Shown piece after piece: positions 45,829 to 54,428 of a stretch of DNA of 64,000 nt; positions within the stretch are counted from its first letter, which is position 1; each line of letters begins with the position of its first letter. The DNA is from Natronolimnohabitans sp. A-GB9 (GTDB taxonomy: Archaea > Halobacteriota > Halobacteria > Halobacteriales > Natrialbaceae). Under the pieces are notes generated by a model. It searched no databases. It saw only the letters and a program-made list of their open reading frames with translations, and had not been told where the DNA came from. The DNA lies in NCBI RefSeq assembly GCF_030848565.1, contig NZ_JAVDDV010000013.1, forward strand, positions 1 through 64,000, read 5' to 3'. A program made the position numbers and the translations under genes.

Positions 45829-46138
45829 CAGCAGTGGGATAAACGGGGTCAGTCGTTCCGATCCTCGAGTGGGATTCAGCCGATTCAAGACCGTTCATTC
45901 GGGTCTGAACGGTCGAAATTCGGTGTAATCGACCGGAAGCGAAGTGCTGAGGGACTCGAGCGACACGGACACATCGGCGTCGAAAACGAACGGAACGGCG
46001 GTCGAAACCGGATACTACTGGCTCGAAGACCTGAAACTCCGGATAACTGATTCGAATCGAGCGAACGCGAGTCGGTGGCGCGGTCGCCGGGAGTGCCGTC
46101 GGCTGTCCGAGCGTCGCGAACGGCGAAAACGGGTGGCG
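45829..46138. other. gene-free spacer
   Basis: About 310 bp between the DUF7344 gene and tbp. The frame across it from 45944 is antisense to tbp downstream and Arg-rich here. I see no repeat of the three families. Confidence 0.5.
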
Positions 46139-46699
46139 TTACTCGAGCAGGCCGAGATCCTCGAGACGGGAGACGATCTTGTCGACGGCGTGTTCGGCGT
46201 CCTTGGGCTTTTTCCCGCCAGTGATGACGAGTTTCCCGGAACCAAAGAGCAAGGCGACGACCTCGGGCTCGTCGAGGCGGTAGACGAGACCGGGGAACTG
46301 CTCGGGTTCGTACTCGATGTTCTCCAGACCGAGACCGATCGCGATCGCGTTCAGGTTGAGGTTCCGGCCGAGGTCGGCGGAGGTGACGATGTTCTGGACG
46401 ACGATCTCGGGGTCCTCGTTGACCTGAATCTGGAGTTCGCGAAGTTTGTCGAAGACGATGCGGAGGCTTTCGTGGACGTCGTCGGTCGATTTGGCGCCGG
46501 TACAGACGATCTTGCCAGATCGGAAGATCAGGGCCGCGGACTTGGGGTTCTGGGTGCGGTAGACGAGGCCGGGGAACTGCTCGGGGTCGTAGTCGGCCCC
46601 CTCGAGGTCCATCGCGACGCTTTGGAGATCGAGTTCCTGCCCGATGCCGGTCGACGCCACCACGTTTTCGATGTTGATGGTGTCCTTGGGATCCGTCAT
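46139..46699 (-). CDS. tbp: TATA-box binding protein (TBP)
   Basis: A 186-aa archaeal TBP, the general transcription factor that bends TATA-box DNA and recruits TFB and RNA polymerase. The two symmetrical 90-residue repeats are plain: residues 6-95 with NIENVVASTGIGQELDLQSV, PGLVYRTQNPKSAALIF and GKIVCTGAKS, and residues 98-186 with NIVTSADLGRNLNLNAIAI, PGLVYRLDEPEVVALLF and GKLVITGGKK. The length is standard. It has its own strong TATA box (46727-46734). Haloarchaea often have several TBPs; this one has the conserved chromosomal type of sequence. The divergent neighbour is the Trm-G10 gene. Confidence 0.97.
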   Translation of the reverse strand: MTDPKDTINIENVVASTGIGQELDLQSVAMDLEGADYDPEQFPGLVYRTQNPKSAALIFRSGKIVCTGAKSTDDVHESLRIVFDKLRELQIQVNEDPEIVVQNIVTSADLGRNLNLNAIAIGLGLENIEYEPEQFPGLVYRLDEPEVVALLFGSGKLVITGGKKPKDAEHAVDKIVSRLEDLGLLE

Positions 46700-46726
46700 A
46701 AGTCGCTTAAAAAGACGTATTTAAGG

Positions 46727-46734
46727 TTTATAAA
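46727..46734 (-). promoter_or_regulatory. TATA box of tbp
   Basis: Perfectly palindromic TTTATAAA, 28 bp before the ATG at 46699. This spacing gives a leader of at most a few nucleotides. A second AT-rich block (CTTAAATACG on the minus strand) lies between it and the start. Confidence 0.6.
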
Positions 46735-46813
46735 GGTTAGTGCCGCCACCTGATATATCCGGTATATACGACCCCACCGTGTCGTCGGTAAAGGGGTGAT
46801 ATCAGGGCGTTCG

Positions 46814-46884
46814 TCCGGTCTGCTGTCCTTCCGGAGTACTGTATCGCCAATCGCCACACGGGGTCGGCGATCGGCGGGACGTGA
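46814..46884. repeat. family B element in the tbp/Trm-G10 divergent region
   Basis: GTCTGCTGTCC at the left and GGCGATCGGCGGGACGTGAC at the right, with the weakened left arm TCGCCAATCGCC. It lies between two divergent starts, 46 bp from the Trm-G10 GTG. Confidence 0.65.
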
Positions 46885-46929
46885 CGAAAAGCGGTAGGCT
46901 CATGGCCGCCCCGCGGTGAACCTGGAGGT

Positions 46930-48030
46930 GTGTACCTGCTCGAACTCGGCGGCGAGGACGACGCGTTCGCGGCCCGCGAGGCGACGAGCGCCGCGACCGG
47001 CGTCCGCCGGATCGCGCCCGGAGTCGCCGTCGCAGACGCCATCGCCCCTGAACGCGTCCACGGACTCGCGTACACCCACCGCGCGAGTACGCTTCTCGGA
47101 CGCACCGACGCCGACGTCACGAGCGCGACGGCGTTGCTCGAGGCCGCCGCGATCGACCGCGAGGGGTCCGTCGCCGTGCGCGCGACCGACGTCCACGGCT
47201 CGACGGGCGTCAGCACCGAGCGTGCGGAACGCGAACTCGGCTCGGTGTTAGTCGATCGTGGCTTCTCGGTCGACCTCGAGGAGCCCGACCACGTCCTCCG
47301 GGCGGTGTTCTCGGAAGGGCGACTCGAGACCGGCGGCGAACTCGAGGCCGACGCGGAGACGGGTGATCTCGTGACGGCCGCCGACGGCGAGGCGGGGCTC
47401 GCGGAACGCGTCTCAGTCTGTGCGCTTGGCTGGCTCACAGCCGAGAGCGTCCGAGATTTCGGCGACCGGGCGCCGACGGACAAACCCTTCTTCCAGCCCG
47501 GCAGCATGGACCCATTGTTGGCCCGCGCGGTCGCAAACGTCGCGGGCGCTCGGCCCGGCGCGACGATCCTCGATCCGATGTGTGGCACCGGCGGCGTGCT
47601 CGTCGAGGCCGGCCTCGTCGGCGCCGACGTGATCGGTGCCGACGCGCAAGAAAAGATGGTTCGCGGGGCCCGGAAAAATCTCGACGGCTTTCTCGAGCGC
47701 GACGAACCGTCGCCGACCGGCGTCGCTCGTGGTGAGTATCACCTCGTCCGCGGCGACGCAACTCGCCTGGCACTCGAAGACGACGCCGTCGACGGCGTTG
47801 TCTTCGACGCACCCTACGGCCGCCAGTCGAAAATCGAGACCCACCGCCTCGAGGACCTGGTCTCGGGTGCGCTCGCGGAAGCCCGACGAGTCGCCCCGCG
47901 GGCCGTCGTGGTCGCCGACCGGTCGTGGGCCGGCAAAGCACGGGACGCAGGCTGGAGCCTCGAGGCCGCCTTCGAGCGCCGGGTTCATCGGTCGCTGACG
48001 CGGTACGTACTGGTTCTCGAGGACCAATAG
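46930..48030 (+). CDS. tRNA (guanine-10-N2)-dimethyltransferase (Trm-G10)
   Basis: A 366-aa tRNA methyltransferase that by family makes N2-methyl- or dimethyl-guanosine at position 10 of tRNA. An N-terminal THUMP-type RNA-binding region (residues 60-155) precedes the Rossmann domain with DKPFFQPGSMDPLLARAVAN near 180, motif I TILDPMCGTGGVLVEAGL near 211, motif II GADAQEKMVRGARKNL near 234, and motif IV DAPYGRQS near 296, which replaces the DPPYG of most relatives. The start is a GTG at 46930 giving MYLLELGGEDDAF, the usual family beginning; GGAGG lies too close for normal use, so the mRNA may be leaderless. Divergent from tbp. Confidence 0.9.
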   Translation: MYLLELGGEDDAFAAREATSAATGVRRIAPGVAVADAIAPERVHGLAYTHRASTLLGRTDADVTSATALLEAAAIDREGSVAVRATDVHGSTGVSTERAERELGSVLVDRGFSVDLEEPDHVLRAVFSEGRLETGGELEADAETGDLVTAADGEAGLAERVSVCALGWLTAESVRDFGDRAPTDKPFFQPGSMDPLLARAVANVAGARPGATILDPMCGTGGVLVEAGLVGADVIGADAQEKMVRGARKNLDGFLERDEPSPTGVARGEYHLVRGDATRLALEDDAVDGVVFDAPYGRQSKIETHRLEDLVSGALAEARRVAPRAVVVADRSWAGKARDAGWSLEAAFERRVHRSLTRYVLVLEDQ

Positions 48031-48059
48031 ACGGTCATTGGCGCTTGCGCGACCGACGA

Positions 48060-48794
48060 CTACTGTGCCGGCTGTCGCTCGACGAGCGACTGCAACTCGC
48101 TTGCGACCTCCGGCGGGACGACGATCCGTCGCGGGCCAGCGACGTACTGGCCGTCGGGCTGGGCGTACTCGAGTTTCAGGATCGTCGCGTCGCCGAGCTG
48201 ACGCGCTGAAACGTCCCGAATGTCCTCGAGATCGATCGCCTGATCGGGATCGTAGAGATAGATGGTCCGTTCGTCTCGATCGAAGGCCCCGATGGATCGC
48301 AGGAACGACGAGAGAGCGAGCGCGACGAGTGCAAGCGGGATCAACAGCGCCGCCAGCCCCGTAAACGGTCCGGCACCGACTGCGAGCAGTTCCCGCTGGG
48401 AGACGATCCGGCCAGCGACCATCAGTCCACCCATCACCGCGATCATCGCGAGCGTTCCCAACACAGCGTCCATCGCCCGCTCGAGGGCCCGACCCGACGG
48501 GGTGTCGATCGGCAGTCGACGGGTGACGGCCTCGAGCTGCCGTTCGGTGTTTCCGGAGACGGCAAGCGCAAACAGTGTCACGGCGATTGCGGCAAAGGCC
48601 GCGATAACGACGCCGCCGGCGTCGGCCTGGGTGGCCATGTCGTACAGTCGCCAGAAGACGATGATCGTGATCGCCGCGAAGAACGTCCCCACGCCGAGCG
48701 ACCACAGGAGGCGAACGGTGCGTGACGTCGACGCGTCGCGTCGCCACTGGATCGTCTCGGAGTCGGTCGGATCCACGGGCGCGTCCTCGTCCAT
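48060..48794 (-). CDS. four-helix membrane protein with a C-terminal PH-like domain
   Basis: A 244-aa protein. After an acidic N terminus there are four helices (about residues 27-46, 54-75, 107-127 and 136-158) and a C-terminal soluble beta domain of about 80 residues (DRDERTIYLYDPDQAIDLEDIRDVSARQLGDATI is spread over the first three strands) that looks like a bacterial PH-type module. No named family is recognised. The ATG at 48792-48794 (MDEDAPVDP) is used; five extra codons are possible. It resembles in layout the protein at 58758-59615. Convergent with the Trm-G10 gene. Confidence 0.7.
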   Translation of the reverse strand: MDEDAPVDPTDSETIQWRRDASTSRTVRLLWSLGVGTFFAAITIIVFWRLYDMATQADAGGVVIAAFAAIAVTLFALAVSGNTERQLEAVTRRLPIDTPSGRALERAMDAVLGTLAMIAVMGGLMVAGRIVSQRELLAVGAGPFTGLAALLIPLALVALALSSFLRSIGAFDRDERTIYLYDPDQAIDLEDIRDVSARQLGDATILKLEYAQPDGQYVAGPRRIVVPPEVASELQSLVERQPAQ

Positions 48795-48840
48795 ACAGGA
48801 ACTGGCCACCCGTCGTGTAAAGCCTGTTCGATGTCTGCTG

Positions 48841-48866
48841 ATACTGTCGGGCAGCAGTCCGTATCA
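48841..48866. repeat. solo end motif at the pitA stop
   Basis: ATACTGTCGGGCAGCAGTCC followed by GTATCA: both end words of the palindrome families fused back to back. The last TCA is the pitA stop codon. Confidence 0.6.
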
Positions 48867-50057
48867 GAACAGAAGCGTATCGAACGCGACGAAGCCGACG
48901 TAGGAGACGACGATCGAGCCCGCAAGCGACAGCACCCACGCGAGGACGGTATACCCCATCTTGCGGGCGCTGACGCCGCCGCCGGAGCCGGCCGCGGCAT
49001 AACCGCTACCGATGATCGCACTGACGATGATCTCGTTGAACGAGACGGGAATGCCATAGAGGACGGCCGTCTGTGCGATGATAAAGGAGGGGATGAGCGC
49101 GGCGATCGATCGGCGTGGTCCAAGCGACGAGTAATCCTGCGAGATCGCCTTGATCATCCGTGGCGCGCCAGTCCACGACCCGAGCAAAAGCCCGAACCCA
49201 CCACCGACGAGCAGGGCGATCAGTGGGAGGCCGACGTCACCCGACAGCGGGATCAACGGTCCGACCGCCAGCCCGACCTGGCTGCCACCCGCGGAGAACG
49301 CGACTAAGCCACCGAGTACGAGCAGGAAGTGTCGCTCGCCGCGCTCGATGCCGTGTCGCAAGTCGAGTGCGATCGCCGCCGCCCAGAGTGCGCCGATGAG
49401 CGCGGTCATCACGACGACACCGACGATCTCGGGGCCAGGGAGCCAGCCACTCGAGGCCTCGGCGATCGACGCGCCACCAGCGTCGCCAGAACCCAGAACC
49501 GCAAACTCGATGTTCGCCACGAGAACGCCGACGAACGCCGCCAGAATGATGATTAGATACTTCTCGGCGATCGGTTCGGCCCGGAGTAACCGGGCGATCC
49601 CGTAGGCGAGCCCGCCGCCGACAAACGGTGTCAGGAGCCACAGCGTAGCGATCTCGGTGTACTTCGCCCAGGCTGGATCGCCGCCCATCGCGAATCCGAC
49701 GCCGATGACCGCGCCGGTGACGGTAAACGCCGTCGCGATCGGATAGCCGGCGAAGACGCCGGTCGCGACCAGGCCGGCCGCGATGACCAGCGCGATCGTC
49801 GCCGCCATCGGCGACAGCGTCACGCCGTCGATCAGGTCGGCACCGACCGCCTCGGAGACGTTTGCCCCCTGCAAGACGGCTCCAGTGAACCCGAGAATAC
49901 CGACGAGAAACCCGGCTCGCATCACCGAAATCGCGTTCGCGCCAACTGCCGGAGCGAACGGTGTCGATCCGCTCGAGCCGGCGCCGATCGCCCAGGCCAT
50001 AAAGAGGCTGGCGACTGCAGCGACCAGAAACGTCCCAATCGTCGCGATCTCGACCAT
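48864..50057 (-). CDS. pitA: inorganic phosphate transporter (Pit family)
   Basis: A 397-aa low-affinity phosphate carrier (PiT/PHO-4 family), driven by H+ or Na+. About eleven helices are predicted. The duplicated PiT signature is visible as PAVGANAISVMRAGFLVGILGFTGAVLQGANV near residue 36, and in the second half as GSGYAAAGSGGGVSARKMGYTVLAWVLSLAGS near 350, where the family usually has GxNDxxxA; here the acidic residue is replaced by Ser/Gly (GANAIS in repeat 1). I read it as a Pit homologue with modified signature, which may alter ion coupling. The ATG at 50055-50057 is used. Downstream, the stop overlaps a repeat end. Confidence 0.85.
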   Translation of the reverse strand: MVEIATIGTFLVAAVASLFMAWAIGAGSSGSTPFAPAVGANAISVMRAGFLVGILGFTGAVLQGANVSEAVGADLIDGVTLSPMAATIALVIAAGLVATGVFAGYPIATAFTVTGAVIGVGFAMGGDPAWAKYTEIATLWLLTPFVGGGLAYGIARLLRAEPIAEKYLIIILAAFVGVLVANIEFAVLGSGDAGGASIAEASSGWLPGPEIVGVVVMTALIGALWAAAIALDLRHGIERGERHFLLVLGGLVAFSAGGSQVGLAVGPLIPLSGDVGLPLIALLVGGGFGLLLGSWTGAPRMIKAISQDYSSLGPRRSIAALIPSFIIAQTAVLYGIPVSFNEIIVSAIIGSGYAAAGSGGGVSARKMGYTVLAWVLSLAGSIVVSYVGFVAFDTLLF

Positions 50058-50159
50058 TCCTGTCTAGTCCGCCTTACCGGCTACCCCTACAAGTGTGTGC
50101 CGACCTGCGACGCGGCTCGAGCGCTAACAGCGGCCGATGGCCGATCGAATAGGCGCTCG

Positions 50160-50876
50160 TCAGTTCGTCGTCGACCTCGAGTTGTCCTCGGGCTCCGGCG
50201 GCGGCTCGACGCCCTCGATCGCTTCGGCCGCGTCGGTGTCTTTCTCGACCTCGACGTGCCAGCGGTCGATCTCGTCTTCGTACTCCGCGAGCAGGTCGGA
50301 GACGTCCTCTTTCAAGACGTCGTCGTTGACGTTGACTTCGAAGACGAACTCCTCGCCGTTGCCGCGGGTCGACTGCTGGATGTTGGCGCTGACGAGCTCG
50401 TTGTCGAAGTAGTACGGCGCGAGCTGGGTCATCACGTTCTGGTAGACCGTGTCCTCGACCCGGCGCAGCGCCTTCCGTCCGGCGGAGTCGGCGGCTCGAG
50501 CGACGTAATCGATCGATTCGCGCCAGTTGCCGACCGCGGCCTCGGGGTCGTCCTCCTCGAGGCGCTCGTACGACTCCGAGAGCTTCTCGCCGGCGGTCTT
50601 GATGTCCTCGTCGGGCTCTTTGCCCGCCTTCTCGCCTTTGCCCTCCTCGACGCTTGCCTGGTCGGCAGTCTTCTCGCTGACGTCGGTGTCGAGGGTCTCG
50701 TGGGCCTTCGGCCGCCACTCCTCCCACTCCTCGAACGCGCGGGCAAAGCGGGCCCCGTAATCCTGGTCGGGGTCGTGGACGCCGGCGTCCCGGAGCGCAC
50801 GGGTGATGCGCTCGCCGTGTTCGACGATGTCGCCCCAGTCACCGCGAACCTTGAATCCCGAGATACTCTCTTCCAT
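50160..50876 (-). CDS. DUF5828 family protein
   Basis: A 238-aa soluble, acidic and largely helical protein of the haloarchaea-specific DUF5828 family. Conserved blocks are [20 protein letters not shown] at the start, [21 protein letters not shown] near 52, and the second half with [19 protein letters not shown] near 125 and [20 protein letters not shown] near 152. The function is unknown. The coding strand reads away from upp, with which it shares a divergent promoter region of about 190 bp. The stop is a TTA-derived TAA-type codon followed by an unremarkable 100-bp spacer before pitA. Confidence 0.85.
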   Translation of the reverse strand: MEESISGFKVRGDWGDIVEHGERITRALRDAGVHDPDQDYGARFARAFEEWEEWRPKAHETLDTDVSEKTADQASVEEGKGEKAGKEPDEDIKTAGEKLSESYERLEEDDPEAAVGNWRESIDYVARAADSAGRKALRRVEDTVYQNVMTQLAPYYFDNELVSANIQQSTRGNGEEFVFEVNVNDDVLKEDVSDLLAEYEDEIDRWHVEVEKDTDAAEAIEGVEPPPEPEDNSRSTTN

Positions 50877-51066
50877 TCGGTTGGCCGGGTGGTATGCGAC
50901 CGATCGGTATAAACCTCTCCGCTATCGATTGCAACGGTCGACTGGAAGACGCTCGAATCGAGCGCCGTACCCGGGTTCCGGGCTCGAGGCGAAACGGGGG
51001 TGGCGACGTCACCCACGGTGGCGGCTGATCGATACTGTGAACTATCCGGCGACGGCCACTACGAGT

Positions 51067-51744
51067 ATGCCGATCGAAGACCGGGACGATGCCTATCTCA
51101 TCACCCACGCACTGGCAAAAGACACGCTGAGCCGCCTGCGGGACGTCGAAACCGAGCAGGTCAGCTTCCGGAAAGGGCTCGTGAAACTCGGCCGCATCTG
51201 TGGCTACGAGATCATCGACGGTCGGATGGAGACGGAGTACGTCGAGATCGAGACACCCCTCGAGCAGACGATGGGCGAACGCGTCCGCGGGCTCGACGAC
51301 GTCGTCATCATCAACGTCCTGCGCGCGGCGACGCCGTTCGTCGAGGGACTGCTGAAGGCCTTCCCGCGGGCCCGACAGGGCGTCATCAGCGCGAGCCGTG
51401 ACGAGGAGGCCGGCCGCGAGGAGGACGGTTCGTTCCCGATCACGGTCGACTACGTCAAACTCCCCGAGATCCACGAGGAAGACACCGTAATCATCGCCGA
51501 TCCGATGCTCGCGACCGGGAGTACGATGTGTACTGTCCTCGATCACGTCGTCGAGAACTCACCGGAGCCGGAGAACCTGATCGTTCTCTCGGCGGTCTCT
51601 GCACCCGAAGGGCTGCTCCGCGTCGACGAGTCCTGTCCACAGGCCGACCTGCTGACGGTCTCGATCGACGACCGCCTCGACGACGATGGCTTCATCGTCC
51701 CGGGACTCGGCGACGCCGGCGACCGGGCGTTCCGGACGACCTGA
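51067..51744 (+). CDS. upp: uracil phosphoribosyltransferase
   Basis: A 225-aa enzyme that turns uracil and PRPP into UMP in pyrimidine salvage. The PRPP-binding loop is [15 protein letters not shown] near residue 141, followed by the C-terminal uracil hood [21 protein letters not shown] near 201. The N-terminal [16 protein letters not shown] near 88 carries the Arg of the second PRPP loop. The length and residues match archaeal Upp enzymes, which are often GTP-activated. I chose the ATG at 51067 ([14 protein letters not shown]); the longer frame from 50803 is antisense to DUF5828. Confidence 0.95.
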   Translation: MPIEDRDDAYLITHALAKDTLSRLRDVETEQVSFRKGLVKLGRICGYEIIDGRMETEYVEIETPLEQTMGERVRGLDDVVIINVLRAATPFVEGLLKAFPRARQGVISASRDEEAGREEDGSFPITVDYVKLPEIHEEDTVIIADPMLATGSTMCTVLDHVVENSPEPENLIVLSAVSAPEGLLRVDESCPQADLLTVSIDDRLDDDGFIVPGLGDAGDRAFRTT

Positions 51745-51900
51745 TAGGAGTCGCCGTCGCTTTTCTGGCGCTCGGCCATGCGTCTCGGTAGCACGGACTG
51801 TCGAATCGTCGATCCCATCGAATAGCTCCCTCGAGATGACCGTTCTCGCTCGATGGTCCCGCTTTCGGAGTGGATCTGTCCGGAGTCGAGGCGGATCGTC

Positions 51901-52098
51901 CTACTCACTGCAGGTGTCGATTCCGAACACCGCATTGAGTGGACAGCGCTGGATGATCGCCGTCGCGAAAATATCGCTGCCGGCGACGAACGCGAGCGTG
52001 CCGACAGTTCGGTCCCGGTTGCGGTAGCCAAACAGCAGCAGGGCGATCCCGAGGACGACACGCAGTATCCGGTCGAATCCGCCGACGTTTCTGTCCAT
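51901..52098 (-). CDS. YgaP-like (DUF2892) inner-membrane protein
   Basis: A 65-aa protein of the YgaP-type DUF2892 family. Two membrane helices are predicted: residues 8-25 (ILRVVLGIALLLFGYRN) and 31-52 (TVGTLAFVAGSDIFATAIIQ). The conserved ending RCPLNAVFGIDTC places two cysteines near the membrane surface. In Escherichia coli this domain is attached to a rhodanese; here it is alone. The N terminus MDRNVGGFDRILR is the family start, at the ATG 52096-52098; upstream in-frame sequence belongs to the intergenic region. It lies downstream of the S9 peptidase on the same strand, about 60 bp away. Confidence 0.85.
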   Translation of the reverse strand: MDRNVGGFDRILRVVLGIALLLFGYRNRDRTVGTLAFVAGSDIFATAIIQRCPLNAVFGIDTCSE

Positions 52099-52141
52099 AT
52101 GTGGTTGGACGGGCGTCGTTTCCGTAGGCGTTTCCCTGCCC

Positions 52142-52160
52142 ATACTGTCCGGCAGCATCA
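52142..52160. repeat. solo end motif at the S9 peptidase stop
   Basis: ATACTGTCCGGCAGCATCA: on the minus strand the stop codon reads TGATGCTGCCGGACAGTAT. Confidence 0.55.
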
Positions 52161-54266
52161 CTCCGTCTGGCCGTCGCCCGAAGGACCGCCGTGATCGTCC
52201 GAGTCGCCGTCCCCACTCGAGAGCCCCGCATCGGGAGCGCGCTCGAGTGCTGGCGGCACCTCGTGGTGGTCGGAGTAGCCGTCGAACCAGCGGACGATGC
52301 GCTCGATACGGTCGACGACGTGGGCCGGCTCACCCGATCTGGAGAGTTCGTGTCCTTCCCGCGGGTAGCGGACGAGGCGACTGTCGACACGGTGTTTCTG
52401 CAGGCCGCGGTAGAACAGTTCGGCGGTGTTGGCAGGCGTTCGGTAATCCCGGTCGGCGTGCAGTACGAGCGTCGGCGTGTCGACGTTCTCGACGTGAGCT
52501 ACAGGCGAGTGCTCCTGGAGGCGGTCGGGCTCCTCCCAGGGTGTCGTCCCGTAGTCACCCTCGAGAAGTTTGAACGCGTCCGTCGAGCCGTAGAAGCCGG
52601 TGAAGTCGTAGAGCCCCCGTTGTGCGACGGCCGCCTCGAACCGATCCGTCTGTGTGACCGCCCACGCCGCCATGTAGCCGCCGAAGCTGCCACCGGTGAC
52701 GAAGACCTCCTCGGAATCGACGAACTCGCGTTCGCAGGCGGTTTCGACGCCGGCGAGAACGTCGGTCAACGTGGCCGGCCCCCAGTCGCGTTCGATGGCC
52801 ATCGCGTGGTCCTCGCCGTAGCCCGTCGACCCCCGCGGATTGCACCAGAAGACGACGTACCCTCGCGCGGCGAGCGTCTGGAACTCGTGCCACATCGTCC
52901 CCGCGGTCGTCCAGTGGGCGTGTGGCCCACCGTGGATCTCGACGACGAGCGGATACGTTTCGCCCGGCGAGGCGTCGGCGTCGAACGCGGGTGGCGTGAG
53001 GAGCCAGCCCTGGATCGACTCACCGTCGCTTTCGAACCACACTTCCTCGGGCTGGCGAACCGGTCGATCGGCCAGATACGCGTCGTTGACTCGCGTCAGT
53101 CGATGGGGCTCGTTGCCGCCGCGGGTCGTGACGAAGACGTCGCCAGGGTGGTCCCACTCGCTGTAGGCGTAGGCGACGGCGTTCTCGCCGACCGAGAAGT
53201 CGGTGATGTCGACGCCATCACCGTAGACCATCGTCGGCTCGGCGCTTCCGTCGCCCGGCACCGACCAGCAGACGCGTGCGCCCTCGTCGGGTGTCGTGAA
53301 GTAGATCGTCTCGTCGTCGGGTGCCCACTCGAACCCACAGCGGTGGCCGATCGTGCGATCGAGTGACTCGGTCGGCGTCCACTCGTCGCCGCTCTCGCGG
53401 TCGTGGACGCGAATCTGAGTCCCACGCATCGACGCTCGGTCCTCGGGCGTGTACTCGAAGGCGATGCGGCCGTCCGTCGTCGCATCGATCGATCCCGACT
53501 CGAGCCAGCCCGCCGTCTCCGTAACCACCGTAGCGGTATCCGACTCGAGGTCGTGTTCGTACAGCTCGTACGTCAGCGAGTCGTCGGGGACGTCGCCGGT
53601 CTTCGTGGCGTAGTAGACCGTCCCGCTGTCGCCCCACGTGGGTGCGACGTAGTCCGCGTCGCCATCGGTCAGTCGGCGCAGATGATCGACGTCGTCGGGG
53701 TCGGTCACGTCGGCCTCGAGTGCGTCCGCGACCGAAAGAACGTAGACGTGCCGTCGATCGCCGTCGAAGTACGCCCCATCGCTCCGGTAGAGCAGGCGAT
53801 CGATCACGCGAGGATCCGGATCGTCGCGTTCCGTGTCGGGATCGACTGCGTAATCACGGCTTTCCTCGCGGTCGGCCGCACGTACCTGCTGGGTAACACA
53901 CAGTTTCGAGCCGTCGGGGCTCCACTCGAGGTCGTCGACACCACCGACGACCGACGTGAGTCGTCGCGCCTCGCCACCGTCGGTGGGGACGAGCCAGAGC
54001 TGTTTGCGCTCGCCTTCCCCGCGGGTGCTGACGAACGCGAGCCAGTCGCCATCGGGGCTCCACCGGGGCTGTTCGTCGACGCCGTCGCTTGTGGTGAACT
54101 GTACGGGCTCGTCGCCACCGACGGGAACGACGAACACCGACGCCGTGTCCGATTCCTCGTCGTCAGCAGTCCGCACTACGAACGCGACGCGCTCGTCGTC
54201 CGGCGAGAGTCGCGGCTCCGAAACGAACCGGAGCTCGTCGTAATCGGCCGCGCTGATTTCGTTCAT
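52158..54266 (-). CDS. S9 family serine peptidase (acylaminoacyl-peptidase type)
   Basis: A 702-aa cytosolic serine peptidase of the prolyl-oligopeptidase clan. An N-terminal beta-propeller of seven blades (residues 1-400, with WD/TolB-like strands such as SPDGDWLAFVS and WSPDGSKLCVT) gates a C-terminal alpha/beta hydrolase domain. The catalytic Ser is in TGGSFGGYMAAWA near residue 516, the Asp in VLHADRDYRTP near 606, and the His in PREGHELSRSG near 637. The last 45 residues are low-complexity Asp/Gly. Such enzymes remove acylated N-terminal residues or digest short peptides. Start ATG at 54264-54266. It is divergent from the TAXI transporter operon. Confidence 0.93.
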   Translation of the reverse strand: MNEISAADYDELRFVSEPRLSPDDERVAFVVRTADDEESDTASVFVVPVGGDEPVQFTTSDGVDEQPRWSPDGDWLAFVSTRGEGERKQLWLVPTDGGEARRLTSVVGGVDDLEWSPDGSKLCVTQQVRAADREESRDYAVDPDTERDDPDPRVIDRLLYRSDGAYFDGDRRHVYVLSVADALEADVTDPDDVDHLRRLTDGDADYVAPTWGDSGTVYYATKTGDVPDDSLTYELYEHDLESDTATVVTETAGWLESGSIDATTDGRIAFEYTPEDRASMRGTQIRVHDRESGDEWTPTESLDRTIGHRCGFEWAPDDETIYFTTPDEGARVCWSVPGDGSAEPTMVYGDGVDITDFSVGENAVAYAYSEWDHPGDVFVTTRGGNEPHRLTRVNDAYLADRPVRQPEEVWFESDGESIQGWLLTPPAFDADASPGETYPLVVEIHGGPHAHWTTAGTMWHEFQTLAARGYVVFWCNPRGSTGYGEDHAMAIERDWGPATLTDVLAGVETACEREFVDSEEVFVTGGSFGGYMAAWAVTQTDRFEAAVAQRGLYDFTGFYGSTDAFKLLEGDYGTTPWEEPDRLQEHSPVAHVENVDTPTLVLHADRDYRTPANTAELFYRGLQKHRVDSRLVRYPREGHELSRSGEPAHVVDRIERIVRWFDGYSDHHEVPPALERAPDAGLSSGDGDSDDHGGPSGDGQTE

Positions 54267-54366
54267 GTGATGTGAGCCGTGTCAACACCCGAAAGGGTTT
54301 TGCTTCGACCGGCACGTCGTCCATCGATTTTAATTCGAATAATAGTACATTACTTGAAATCAGTGA

Positions 54367-54378
54367 CTTGTTGACAAG
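54367..54378. promoter_or_regulatory. palindrome in the S9/TAXI divergent promoter
   Basis: CTTGT-TG-ACAAG, inside an AT-rich 160-bp region (TTTTAATTCGAATAATAGTA nearby) between the two divergent starts. A shared operator is possible but unproven. Confidence 0.35.
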
Positions 54379-54428
54379 CGTAACGGATATCGAAGCAGCT
54401 ATTAACATACTGTGGGTAAAAGGCGGGT

